This document shows positions 56,207 to 64,000 of a stretch of DNA of 64,000 nucleotides, piece by piece. The DNA lies in contig NZ_CP080377.1 of NCBI RefSeq assembly GCF_019443505.1, positions 5,146,001 through 5,210,000 of the forward strand. Reading direction: 5' to 3'. Position numbers and translations under genes: made by a program. The notes under the pieces were generated by a model. That model had not been told where the DNA came from and did not search any database. It was given only the letters and a program-made list of their open reading frames with translations. The stretch comes from Janthinobacterium sp. PAMC25594. Lineage in GTDB: Bacteria; Pseudomonadota; Gammaproteobacteria; Burkholderiales; Burkholderiaceae_D. How positions within the stretch are numbered: position 1 is the first letter of the stretch; each line of letters starts with the position of its first letter.

Positions 56207-56470
56207 ATGATTTCCGAATTCAACGAATTATCCGACAAAATAGGCCTGCTGGCCGAAATGACCCATGCGCTGCGCCGTGAAAACGCGCAACTGCGCAAGG
56301 ACAATACCGCGCTGGCCGCCGAGAACGCCCTGTATGTACAACGCATGCGCGAGGCGCAGGAGCGGGTGGAAGCGTTGCTGGAAAAAATTCCCGAACTGGT
56401 GCAAGCTGGCCTGGAGCAAGCCGCTTCGGAAGCGGGCGCTTATATTGCCGAGAACGAGAAGGAAGCGTAA
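56207..56470 (+). CDS. ZapB-like coiled-coil protein upstream of zapA
   Basis: 87 residues starting MISEFNELSDKIGLLAEMTH, nearly all predicted coiled coil (LRRENAQLRKDNTALAAENA). The size, sequence style and position immediately before zapA fit the TIGR02449/ZapB-like proteins of betaproteobacteria that join ZapA at the division ring. The stop overlaps the zapA start by one base (TAATG). A longer start at 56147 is not supported. Confidence 0.8.
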   Translation: MISEFNELSDKIGLLAEMTHALRRENAQLRKDNTALAAENALYVQRMREAQERVEALLEKIPELVQAGLEQAASEAGAYIAENEKEA

Positions 56471-56781
56471 TGCCGCGTGTCGATGTCAATATCATGGGCC
56501 AGTCCTACAGCATGGTGTGTCGCGACGGCGAAGAGCGCGCGCTGCGCGAAGCGGCGATCTATCTCGATAGCAAAATGAAAGCCATCCGCGACGCGGGCAA
56601 GGTCAAGGGCAACGACCGCATCGCCGTGCTGGCCGCGCTGGGTGTGGCCGCGGAATTCCTCTCCGTGAAGTCGCCGCAAGGTCCGCTGTCGGAATTGACG
56701 ATCCTCGAAGTGAAGCAGAAAATCTCGGCCATGCACACTGTGCTCGACAGCGCATTGACGCCCCAGGAAAACCTTTTTTAA
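56470..56781 (+). CDS. zapA: Cell division protein ZapA
   Basis: 103 residues: MPRVDVNIMGQSYSMVCRDG begins the ZapA fold, followed by the dimer/coiled-coil helices (LREAAIYLDSKMKAIRDAGK). It bundles FtsZ filaments at mid-cell. Translationally coupled to the ZapB-like gene. The zapA–6S RNA order downstream is standard in beta- and gammaproteobacteria. Confidence 0.92.
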   Translation: MPRVDVNIMGQSYSMVCRDGEERALREAAIYLDSKMKAIRDAGKVKGNDRIAVLAALGVAAEFLSVKSPQGPLSELTILEVKQKISAMHTVLDSALTPQENLF

Positions 56782-56788
56782 ACACCGA

Positions 56789-56890
56789 ATCAAACCTGCT
56801 GCGCGTCGTGCATTGCGGCCTGCGATGCTCGCTGTGCTCTAGTACAGCTGCGCTTCTTAGCCACAATTCATCGCCGCTCGCTACGGTTTT
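56789..56890 (+). repeat. Dispersed structured repeat, copy B
   Basis: 102 bp matching 17671-17773 (opposite strand) at roughly 80%. It begins 8 bp after the zapA stop. Its central hairpin is GCTGTGC-TCTA-GTACAGC (56831-56848); compared with copy A, the outer A-T pair becomes G-C, a compensatory change. It ends CCGCTCGCTACGGTTTT, like copy A. Confidence 0.72.
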
Positions 56891-56938
56891 ATTCGGTGTT
56901 ATTAATTGGATTTTAAGCGGGCACGGTACGATTTGTCT

Positions 56939-56966
56939 TTGCGATGCGCGAGCAAAGGAGTAAACT
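56939..56966 (+). promoter_or_regulatory. Probable promoter of 6S RNA
   Basis: -35 TTGCGA (56939-56944), 16-bp spacer, -10 TAAACT (56961-56966), with a start expected near 56972, matching the 5' end of the predicted RNA. Confidence 0.5.
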
Positions 56967-56969
56967 TGG

Positions 56970-57147
56970 GTCTACCCTGCGGTGTTCGCGATTGCCATAT
57001 ATTCCTTGAACCATTTATGCGCATCGGTTGCGAATTTTGTTTGATGGGAGTGAGCGTCGCTCGTTCGACGAACCCGAAATTGAACTAACGTGACCACCTT
57101 GAACCGTTTGGTTCGGGATGCCGGCATAGCGGCACAGGCGGGGCCTA
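56970..57147 (+). ncRNA. ssrS: 6S RNA
   Basis: About 178 nt. The 3' part ACCTTGAACC-gttt-GGTTC hairpin, followed by the GCGGCACAGGCGGGG strand, matches the conserved 3' half of E. coli 6S RNA from memory, and the 5' CCCTGCGGTGTTCGC can form the closing stem with it. Position directly downstream of zapA is the conserved one. It binds sigma-70 RNA polymerase in stationary phase. Exact ends are estimated. Confidence 0.88.
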
Positions 57148-57175
57148 ATTTGCATTGCATTTGTCAGTACAACTG

Positions 57176-57210
57176 AAAACGGTTGCCGCATCCTGCGCAA
57201 CCGTTTTTTT
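57176..57210 (+). terminator. Rho-independent terminator after 6S RNA
   Basis: AAAACGGTTGC (57176-57186) and GCAACCGTTTT (57197-57207) form a perfect 11-bp stem followed by T residues. It terminates 6S RNA or its precursor, just before the EVE gene. Confidence 0.9.
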
Positions 57211-57238
57211 ACGTCTGTCGCTTTCACACGGAGTCTGC

Positions 57239-57703
<465 letters not shown>

Positions 57704-57710
57704 CTGTTCC

Positions 57711-58535
57711 TCAGGCTGCGCGCGCCTTGGTGGGCGGCGTGCCCATCACCTGGCTTTTATACGCCCATACCAGCAGCGCGATGGCGCCGACGATCATCGG
57801 CAGCGACAGCATCTGACCCGAGGTGATCGGCACGCCCAGCCAGACGACTTCCCAGTCCGGCGTGCGGAAGTATTCCGTGAAGAAGCGCGCGCAGCCGTAC
57901 AGCAGGGTGAACATGGCGCCGACGGCCATGCGCGGGCGCTGCTTGCGCGCATACAGCCACAGGATGATGAACACCAAAATGCCGTCGATCAGCATCTGGT
58001 AGATCGGCGACGGGTGCACGGGATACGGAATGCCTGGCCACTGCATGGCCCACGGCAGGGTGTCCGGCGCGATGCGGCCCGGCAGTTCGGCATTGATGAA
58101 GTTGCCCAGGCGGCCGGCCGCATAACCGAGCGGCACCAGCGGGGCGATGAAGTCGAGCACGTCGAACAGGTTGCGGCCCGCCTTGCGGCTCCACAGATAC
58201 ATGGCCAGGATGACGCCGAGGAAGCCGCCATGGAAGGACATGCCGCCATGCCAGACCATGAAGATCTCGAGCGGATTGTGCATGAAGTATTCGGGGCGGT
58301 AGAACAGCACTTCGCCCAGGCGCCCGCCGATCACCACGCCCAGCATGCCGTAGAACAGCATGTCATCGAGGTCTTCCTTCTTCCAGCCCAGCACGGCGAT
58401 GTGCGGCTGCTTGATGCGCACTCTGCCCAGGATAATGAACAGGGCAAAGGCCAGCACATACATCAGGCCGTACCAGTGCACGGCGAGCGGGCCGATCTGG
58501 ATGGCTATCGGGTCGGGCATCGGGTGTATCAGCAT
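57711..58535 (-). CDS. lgt: Prolipoprotein diacylglyceryl transferase
   Basis: 274 residues, about seven membrane segments. The Lgt signature GRLGNFINAELPGR is present, with catalytic-region HGGMSFHGGFLG and the C-terminal RFFTEYFRTPD. It attaches diacylglycerol to the lipobox Cys of prolipoproteins, such as those encoded earlier in this window. Start MLIHPMPDP at 58535 is the family start; upstream in-frame codons are not used. Confidence 0.95.
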   Translation of the reverse strand: MLIHPMPDPIAIQIGPLAVHWYGLMYVLAFALFIILGRVRIKQPHIAVLGWKKEDLDDMLFYGMLGVVIGGRLGEVLFYRPEYFMHNPLEIFMVWHGGMSFHGGFLGVILAMYLWSRKAGRNLFDVLDFIAPLVPLGYAAGRLGNFINAELPGRIAPDTLPWAMQWPGIPYPVHPSPIYQMLIDGILVFIILWLYARKQRPRMAVGAMFTLLYGCARFFTEYFRTPDWEVVWLGVPITSGQMLSLPMIVGAIALLVWAYKSQVMGTPPTKARAA

Positions 58536-58614
58536 GGGGTTTCTTTCTTTGTTTAAAGCCAAGGTTGCGTAGTATGGGGGCGCTTGCGGTTTTTTGCCTT
58601 AGCGACCACTTAAT

Positions 58615-59526
58615 TTAATCGGCGGTCGCGCTGAGTTGCTTGCGCAGCAGCGCCAGGAAACCCTGCAGCACGGCGGACGGATTGTCGCGGCGCCAGGCCA
58701 GGCCCGTTTCCACCAGCGGCGTGGCTTCCTGCAACGGCCTGTATTCTACGCCCGGGCGCATCAGATTCGATACCGATTGTGGCACAAGCGCGATGCCCAT
58801 GCCAGCCGAGACGAGGCTGACGATGGTTTGCATCTGGATCGCTTCCTGGCCGATCTGCGGCGTGATGCCAGCCGCGCGGAACACGCCCACTATCGCGTCG
58901 TGCAGGGCGGGCGATATCGCGCGCGGGAAAATGATCAAAGGCAGGGGCGGCAGGTCGCGCAGGCGTACGGGGCCCGGCGTATTTAATATGTCGAGGCCGG
59001 ACGGCGCGGCCAGCACCAGCGGCTCGGCCAGCACGGGCAGGTAGTCGAGCTCTCCTTTCGCCTTCTCGGGCAGGGGCGGGATCAACAGGCCCGCATCCGT
59101 GCGCCCGGCCAGCAATTCATCGAGCTGCAAGTCGGAGGTGGCTTCCTGCAACGCGATCTGCACCTGCGGATAGGCGGTCTGGTAGGCGCGCAGCAGGGGC
59201 GGCAGCACGCTGTAGTCGGCCGACGAGACAAACGCCAGGCTCAGACGCCCCGCCTCGCCCTGCGCGGCCCGCCGTACCAGCGCGGGCAAATCGAGCGCCT
59301 GCGCCAGCAGGCGGCGCGCCTCGGGCAGCAGGGCCGTGCCGGCCGGCGTCAGCTGCACCTCGCGCCGGGTGCGCACGAACAGCGGTGCGCCCAGCAGTTC
59401 TTCCAGCGCCATGATGGTTTGCGACAGCGGTGGCTGCGTCATGTGCAGGCGCGCGGCGGCGCGGCCGAAGTGCAATTCCTCGGCGACGGTGACGAAATAG
59501 CGCAGCTGGCGCAGCTCAAGATTCAT
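58615..59526 (-). CDS. LysR-family transcriptional regulator
   Basis: 303 residues starting MNLELRQLRYFVTVAEELHF, with the helix-turn-helix FGRAAARLHMTQPPLSQTI, then an effector-binding domain. GGAAAC lies 7 bp before the ATG at 59526; the ATG at 59538 is an alternative. The N-terminal style is that of the BenM/CatM/CbbR-like group. Divergent from ilvD across about 170 bp, so it might regulate ilvD, though no clear operator was seen. Confidence 0.9.
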   Translation of the reverse strand: MNLELRQLRYFVTVAEELHFGRAAARLHMTQPPLSQTIMALEELLGAPLFVRTRREVQLTPAGTALLPEARRLLAQALDLPALVRRAAQGEAGRLSLAFVSSADYSVLPPLLRAYQTAYPQVQIALQEATSDLQLDELLAGRTDAGLLIPPLPEKAKGELDYLPVLAEPLVLAAPSGLDILNTPGPVRLRDLPPLPLIIFPRAISPALHDAIVGVFRAAGITPQIGQEAIQMQTIVSLVSAGMGIALVPQSVSNLMRPGVEYRPLQEATPLVETGLAWRRDNPSAVLQGFLALLRKQLSATAD

Positions 59527-59699
59527 ATGTGTTTCCATGCGGATTGATCGCTGTGATATGCAAAACGACTCACAGGCATGTGCATCATATATTTGACAGT
59601 GGGGCGCGCACAAGGCAATCTGACGTACCCCCACTGCATGCAGGGTTTTGTTGAAAATCCGCGCAGTCAGGCATCAATCATCCTTGGAAGGACCCCATC

Positions 59700-61571
59700 A
59701 TGCCGCAATACCGCTCCCGCACCACCACCCACGGCCGCAACATGGCTGGCGCCCGCGCCCTGTGGCGCGCCACCGGCATGAAGGATGGCGACTTCGACAA
59801 GCCGATCATCGCCGTCGTCAACTCGTTCACCCAGTTCGTGCCCGGTCACGTGCATCTGAAGGATCTGGGCCAGATGGTGGCGCGCGAAATCGAGGCGGCC
59901 GGCGGCGTGGCCAAGGAATTCAACACCATCGCCGTCGATGACGGCATCGCCATGGGCCACGGCGGCATGCTGTATTCGCTGCCCTCGCGCGACCTGATCG
60001 CCGACTCCGTCGAATACATGGTCAATGCCCACTGCGCCGACGCCATGGTCTGCATCTCGAACTGCGACAAGATCACGCCGGGCATGCTGATGGCCGCCAT
60101 GCGCATCAACATCCCCGTCGTGTTTATTTCCGGCGGGCCGATGGAAGCGGGCAAGGTCGTCAAGGTGGTCAACGGCACGCAGAAGATCATCAAGCTCGAT
60201 CTGGTCGACGCCATGATCAAGGCGGGCGACAGCAGCGTGTCCGACGCCGACGTGGCGGAAATCGAACGCTCGGCCTGCCCGACCTGCGGTTCCTGCTCCG
60301 GCATGTTTACGGCCAACTCGATGAACTGTCTGACCGAAGCGCTGGGCCTGGCCCTGCCCGGCAACGGCACGATTCTGGCCACGCACTCGGACCGCCAGCA
60401 GCTGTTCCTGCGCGCGGGACGCCTGATCGTCGAACTGGCCAAGCGCCACTACGAGCAGGATGACTACTCGGTGCTGCCACGCTCGATCGCCACCAAGGCC
60501 GCGTTCGAGAACGCCATGGCGCTCGACGTCTCCATGGGCGGCTCGACCAACACCGTGCTGCATTTGCTGGCCGCCGCGCACGAGGCGGAAGTGGAATTCA
60601 CCATGGCCGACATCGACCGCATCTCGCGCAAGGTACCGTGCCTGTGCAAGGTCGCGCCGATGACGGACAAATACCATATCGAAGACGTGCACCGCGCCGG
60701 CGGCATCGTGGGGATTCTGGGCGAACTGGCGCGCGCCGGCCTCTTGAACACGACCTTGCCAACGATCCACGCGCCGACCCTGGCCGACGCCATCGCGCAA
60801 AACGACATCATGTGCACGGACAATCCGGCCGTGCATGAACTGTTCCGCGCCGCGCCGGGCGGCGTGCCGACGCAGACGGCGTTTTCGCAGTCTGAGCGTT
60901 TTGCCGCCGTCGACATGGACCGCGCCACCGGCTGCATCCGCGACAAGGCGCATGCGTACTCGCAGGATGGCGGCCTGGCCGTCCTGTACGGCAACCTGGC
61001 CGAAAAGGGCTGCATCGTCAAGACGGCCGGCGTCGATGAAAGCATTTTGAAATTCTCGGGCAAGGCGCGCGTGTTCGAAAGCCAGGATACCGCTGTTGCA
61101 GCGATTTTGGCCGATACCGTGCATGAGGGCGATGTCGTCATCATTCGCTACGAAGGCCCGAAAGGCGGCCCCGGCATGCAGGAAATGCTGTATCCGACCT
61201 CGTACATCAAATCGAAGGGCCTGGGCAAGGCGTGCGCGCTGTTCACGGACGGGCGCTTCTCGGGCGGTTCCTCGGGCCTGGTGATCGGCCACGCTTCGCC
61301 GGAAGCGGCCGAAGGCGGTGCCATCGGCCTGGTGGAAGAGGGCGACTTCATCGACATCGACATCCCCGAGCGCAGCATCAACCTGCGCGTCACGGATGCG
61401 CAGCTGGCCGCGCGCCGCGCCGCCATGGAAGCGAAGGGCGACGATGCCTGGCTGCCCGTCAACCGCGAGCGCTACGTGTCGCAGGCGCTGCAGGCGTATG
61501 CGGCGCTGACGACGTCGGCCGACCGCGGCGCCGTGCGCGACCTGTCGCAGCTGAAAAAGCAGAAACGCTGA
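59700..61571 (+). CDS. ilvD: Dihydroxy-acid dehydratase
   Basis: 623 residues. Iron-sulphur cysteines in [12 protein letters not shown] and [19 protein letters not shown], plus [20 protein letters not shown], match the E. coli IlvD type. It converts dihydroxy-isovalerate and -methylvalerate to the keto acids of valine and isoleucine synthesis. RBS AAGGA. No leader attenuator or other ilv genes nearby. Confidence 0.96.
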   Translation: MPQYRSRTTTHGRNMAGARALWRATGMKDGDFDKPIIAVVNSFTQFVPGHVHLKDLGQMVAREIEAAGGVAKEFNTIAVDDGIAMGHGGMLYSLPSRDLIADSVEYMVNAHCADAMVCISNCDKITPGMLMAAMRINIPVVFISGGPMEAGKVVKVVNGTQKIIKLDLVDAMIKAGDSSVSDADVAEIERSACPTCGSCSGMFTANSMNCLTEALGLALPGNGTILATHSDRQQLFLRAGRLIVELAKRHYEQDDYSVLPRSIATKAAFENAMALDVSMGGSTNTVLHLLAAAHEAEVEFTMADIDRISRKVPCLCKVAPMTDKYHIEDVHRAGGIVGILGELARAGLLNTTLPTIHAPTLADAIAQNDIMCTDNPAVHELFRAAPGGVPTQTAFSQSERFAAVDMDRATGCIRDKAHAYSQDGGLAVLYGNLAEKGCIVKTAGVDESILKFSGKARVFESQDTAVAAILADTVHEGDVVIIRYEGPKGGPGMQEMLYPTSYIKSKGLGKACALFTDGRFSGGSSGLVIGHASPEAAEGGAIGLVEEGDFIDIDIPERSINLRVTDAQLAARRAAMEAKGDDAWLPVNRERYVSQALQAYAALTTSADRGAVRDLSQLKKQKR

Positions 61572-61594
61572 TTTGTTGTATATGTGCGACGGCC

Positions 61595-61618
61595 GGCCCC
61601 GTTTGACCGCACGGGGCC
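61595..61618 (+). terminator. Hairpin after ilvD
   Basis: GGCCCCGT (61595-61602) pairs with ACGGGGCC (61611-61618), loop of 8. T-run is poor, so it is a moderate terminator candidate. Confidence 0.45.
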
Positions 61619-61794
61619 GCCTGTCGTTACATCGCCTTACAAACAACATGGTCAGGTGCGCGCAGATGGGGCAGAATATGAGTGCCTAATCGCTACTACA
61701 TTGCGTTACTACATTGAAACGCTTGATCTGGGCTCGTGGTGCATCTGCGGAAACACAGTAAAATGCCGCAGGAAGTAACTTTGGAGAAAAGACA

Positions 61795-62106
61795 ATGAAA
61801 CGTTTTATGTTGGTGAGTGTATTGACCGTATCGGCTCTGGCATCGCAAGCAGCATTGGCCAATCCGGACCTGGCGAAAGCAAAAAACTGCATGGCTTGCC
61901 ACGCGGTGAGCACGAAACTGGTGGGTCCTGCGTATAAAGACGTGGCGGCCAAGTATGCCGGTCAAAAAGACGCGGAAGCCAAGCTCGTGGCGAAAGTCAT
62001 GAAGGGCGGTTCCGGCACCTGGGGCGCGATCCCGATGCCAGCGAACCCGCAAGTGAGCGAGGCGGAAGCCCACACCTTGGTCAAATGGGTACTGGCACAG
62101 AAATAA
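61795..62106 (+). CDS. Small periplasmic cytochrome c (c551/c5-like)
   Basis: 103 residues. Signal peptide (about 1-22, SQAALA), one heme c site CMACH at 32-36 and a likely axial Met in IPMPANPQVS. Typical class I monoheme cytochrome c that carries electrons in the periplasm. Start preceded by GGAGAAAAG. Strong terminator follows, so it is monocistronic. Confidence 0.93.
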   Translation: MKRFMLVSVLTVSALASQAALANPDLAKAKNCMACHAVSTKLVGPAYKDVAAKYAGQKDAEAKLVAKVMKGGSGTWGAIPMPANPQVSEAEAHTLVKWVLAQK

Positions 62107-62127
62107 TCTGTGCCGCAGTACCAGCAA

Positions 62128-63135
62128 TCAGCGCGCCGGCAATCCCGGCGCATTTTTTTTGCCCGTTGCCTTTTGCAGATTACCCATGCCCTGCAATGTC
62201 GCCCGCACGGCCTCGTCGAGCGGCGTATGCGGCTCTTGCCCCAGCACGGCCAGCAGCCGCGCATTCTCCATGCGCAAGGGCGTTTGCCACAGATAGCGCA
62301 TCTCGCGCATTTCGCGCAGGGTCGCCACGAACGGCGACGCCAGCGCCACCAGCCACCACGGAAAGCGCCGGATGGCCGGAGGCGTGCCTGTGGCCTGTGC
62401 CACCACGCGGGCAATCGCGCCCGTCATTTGCCGGCCGTCGTGGTCCCAGTGGCCGGCCATGTGAAAGCGGGAGAACGCGGGCAAGGTGGCGCGCATGGAC
62501 AGCAATTGCAGCATCGTGCGCGCCACGTCCGGCAGGTAGGACCACTGGTGGCCCACGCCGGGCGCGCCCGGATACAGGATGCTGCGCACGCCCTGGCCCG
62601 GTTTCACCAGGCCCTGCGAAAACCAGTTGTTGCCGGCGCGGGGGCCGAAGAAGTCGCCCGCGCGCACGATCAGCACCCTGGCGCCCTGCGTGCTGGCCCG
62701 TTCCAGCCGTGCTTCCAGTTCCACGCGGATGGCGCCCTTGCGCGTCTGCGGGTGCTGCGGCGCCTCTTCTGCCAGCACGGGAAAGGCGTCGGGCCCAAAG
62801 TTGTAGACGGTACCAGGCAGCACGATGGTGGCGCCTTCGGCCGTCGCCGCGGCGATGGTGTTGTCGAGCATGGGCAGCACCAGCCGGCCCCAGTGGCGGT
62901 AGCCGGGCGGGTTGACGGCGTGCACGATGACGGCGCAGCCTTTGGCGGCCGCCAGCACGTCCGCGCGCGACAGCGCGTCGCCGCGCAGCCATTCAATGCC
63001 GTCGCCGCGTGGCGATGGCGTTGCTCCCCGCGTCAAGGCGCGCACCTGCCAGCTCGCCGCCAATAGCTGGCGCAGCATCTCGCCGCCGATGCCGCCCGTG
63101 GCGCCCAGTACCAAAACCGTTTTCGTGTTTTCCAT
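62128..63135 (-). CDS. NAD-dependent epimerase/dehydratase-family protein
   Basis: 335 residues from the second ATG (63135), which is at a better distance from GGAGG than the first. Rossmann motif VLGATGGIGGEML at the N-terminus; extended SDR family, with NAD-binding DALSRADVLAAA. A C-terminal segment contains several aromatic and Arg residues. It resembles NmrA-like or sugar epimerase-like proteins; the catalytic YxxxK is not clear, so it may be a sensor or atypical reductase. Divergent from the LysR gene, which probably controls it. Confidence 0.78.
   Translation of the reverse strand: MENTKTVLVLGATGGIGGEMLRQLLAASWQVRALTRGATPSPRGDGIEWLRGDALSRADVLAAAKGCAVIVHAVNPPGYRHWGRLVLPMLDNTIAAATAEGATIVLPGTVYNFGPDAFPVLAEEAPQHPQTRKGAIRVELEARLERASTQGARVLIVRAGDFFGPRAGNNWFSQGLVKPGQGVRSILYPGAPGVGHQWSYLPDVARTMLQLLSMRATLPAFSRFHMAGHWDHDGRQMTGAIARVVAQATGTPPAIRRFPWWLVALASPFVATLREMREMRYLWQTPLRMENARLLAVLGQEPHTPLDEAVRATLQGMGNLQKATGKKNAPGLPAR
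62133..62160 (+). terminator. Rho-independent terminator of the cytochrome c gene
   Basis: GCGCCGG (62133-62139), loop, CCGGCGC (62145-62151), then A and eight T. It overlaps the end of the convergent epimerase-like gene. Confidence 0.88.
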
Positions 63136-63226
63136 CATGGCCTCCGTGTGGTTGATGGCGCCAGTATCTGCCGCGCGAGGCTAATTGGGAATTGACGAAC
63201 ATCGAGTACAAGCTATACATTTATGC

Positions 63227-64000
63227 ATGACCACCTCGATTGCCTGGGAATACTATCGTTCGTTGCTGGCCGTGCTGAAACACGGCTCGCTGTCCGGCGC
63301 GGCCCGCGCGCTGGGCATCACGCAGCCCACCGTCGGCCGGCATATCGCCGCTCTGGAAAAGGAGCTGGGCGCGACCCTGTTTACGCGCTCCCAGCAGGGC
63401 TTGCTGCCCACGGAAGTGGCGCTGGCGCTGCGGCCCCATGCGGAGACCATGGAGCACACTGCCGCCCTGATGCAGCGCGCCGCCAGCAGCCAGGGGCAGG
63501 GCGTGACCGGCGTCGTGCGCATCGCGGTCAGCGAAGTGGTGGGCGTGGAAGTGCTGCCGCCGATACTGGCCCGCCTGCGCGTACGCCATCCGGGCTTGAC
63601 CATCGAATTGGTATTGAGCAACAAGGTGCAGGATTTGCTGCGCCGCGAGGCGGACATCGCCGTGCGCATGCTGCGCCCGCGTCAGGAGCAGCTGGTGGCG
63701 CGCAAGGTGGGCGAGATCGAACTGGGCTTGCATGCCCACGCGGATTATCTGGCGCAGCATGGCACGCCGGCCGGATTGCTTGACTTAGCGCAACACGCCG
63801 TCATCGGCTACGACGAGGCGAGCCCCTTCGTGCGCAACGCGGCTGCGGTCTTTCAGGGATTTTCGCGGGACAACTTTGCCTGGCGCAGCGACAGCGACCT
63901 GGCGCAACTGGCCCTGATACGCGCGGGCGCCGGTATCGGCGTGTGCCAGGTGGGGCTGGCGGCGCGCGATCCGGCCCTGCGGCGCGTGTTGCCGCAAGCG
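63227..64000 (+). CDS. LysR-family regulator (3' truncated)
   Basis: The frame runs from the ATG at 63227 to the window edge without a stop, about 258 codons. The N-terminal wHTH is clear (AWEYYRSLLAVLKHGSLSGA, LGITQPTVGRHIAALE), then an effector domain (VRIAVSEVVGVEVLPPILAR). It is divergent from the epimerase-like gene, 91 bp apart, and is its likely regulator. Confidence 0.88.
   Translation, partial: MTTSIAWEYYRSLLAVLKHGSLSGAARALGITQPTVGRHIAALEKELGATLFTRSQQGLLPTEVALALRPHAETMEHTAALMQRAASSQGQGVTGVVRIAVSEVVGVEVLPPILARLRVRHPGLTIELVLSNKVQDLLRREADIAVRMLRPRQEQLVARKVGEIELGLHAHADYLAQHGTPAGLLDLAQHAVIGYDEASPFVRNAAAVFQGFSRDNFAWRSDSDLAQLALIRAGAGIGVCQVGLAARDPALRRVLPQA

Overview
The window looks like a stretch of chromosome from a GC-rich betaproteobacterium of the Oxalobacteraceae (Janthinobacterium, Massilia or Duganella type). 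The evidence is GC-biased coding with dense false open frames on the opposite strand, the zapA–6S RNA order, a CIRCE-controlled groESL operon, a phasin with an alanine/lysine/proline tail, many chemotaxis and c-di-GMP proteins, and stacked FecIR/TonB iron systems. The genus is an inference from gene style, not from a search.

Layout. 1-9.8 kb: the end of a LysR regulator, an M29-like metallopeptidase, a conserved hypothetical, a two-gene operon of CARDB-like Ig-fold proteins, a zinc-ribbon membrane protein, a lipoprotein acid phosphatase, a MauG-type di-heme peroxidase and an Ala/Lys-rich lipoprotein. 9.9-18.7 kb, all leftward: a TPR diguanylate cyclase, a chemoreceptor, a heterodimeric MdlAB-like ABC exporter and a phasin. 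19-21.4 kb: cytosine deaminase and two GNAT acetyltransferases.

21.44-25.45 kb is a visibly AT-richer island. It holds an Eco29kI-type GIY-YIG restriction endonuclease, a C5-cytosine methyltransferase facing it, and a Vsr mismatch endonuclease divergent from the methyltransferase. A complete 896-bp IS5-family element sits exactly in the junction between the restriction and modification genes. The methyltransferase/vsr divergent region carries a near-consensus LexA (SOS) box lying in the spacer of a near-consensus sigma-70 promoter that points at the methyltransferase. This is the most interesting feature of the window: it suggests an SOS-inducible modification/repair arm without the restriction arm.

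25.5-33.3 kb is a polyol catabolic operon: binding protein, two permeases, xylitol/sorbitol-type dehydrogenase, ATPase, AraC regulator and xylulokinase. It would import a pentitol, oxidise it to xylulose and phosphorylate it. 33.5-37.15 kb: a chemoreceptor and a PAS-GGDEF-EAL protein with a degenerate EAL domain, translationally coupled to an 11-codon leader ORF.

37.1-48 kb is an iron-uptake block, all leftward: sigma factor, FecR and TonB receptor with a Fur box, then a second Fur-boxed operon (25-codon ORF, DUF3649, PepSY, DUF3325, sigma factor, FecR, TonB receptor). 48-64 kb is mostly core: phosphoglucomutase, POT peptide transporter, groESL, a 17-kDa-antigen-like protein, zapB-like/zapA, 6S RNA, an EVE protein, lgt, ilvD, a small cytochrome c, an NAD-binding epimerase-like protein and two LysR regulators, the last one running off the end.

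Two copies of a roughly 100-bp structured repeat (17671-17773 and 56789-56890) and several other long intergenic palindromes are present. No tRNA, rRNA or CRISPR array was seen.
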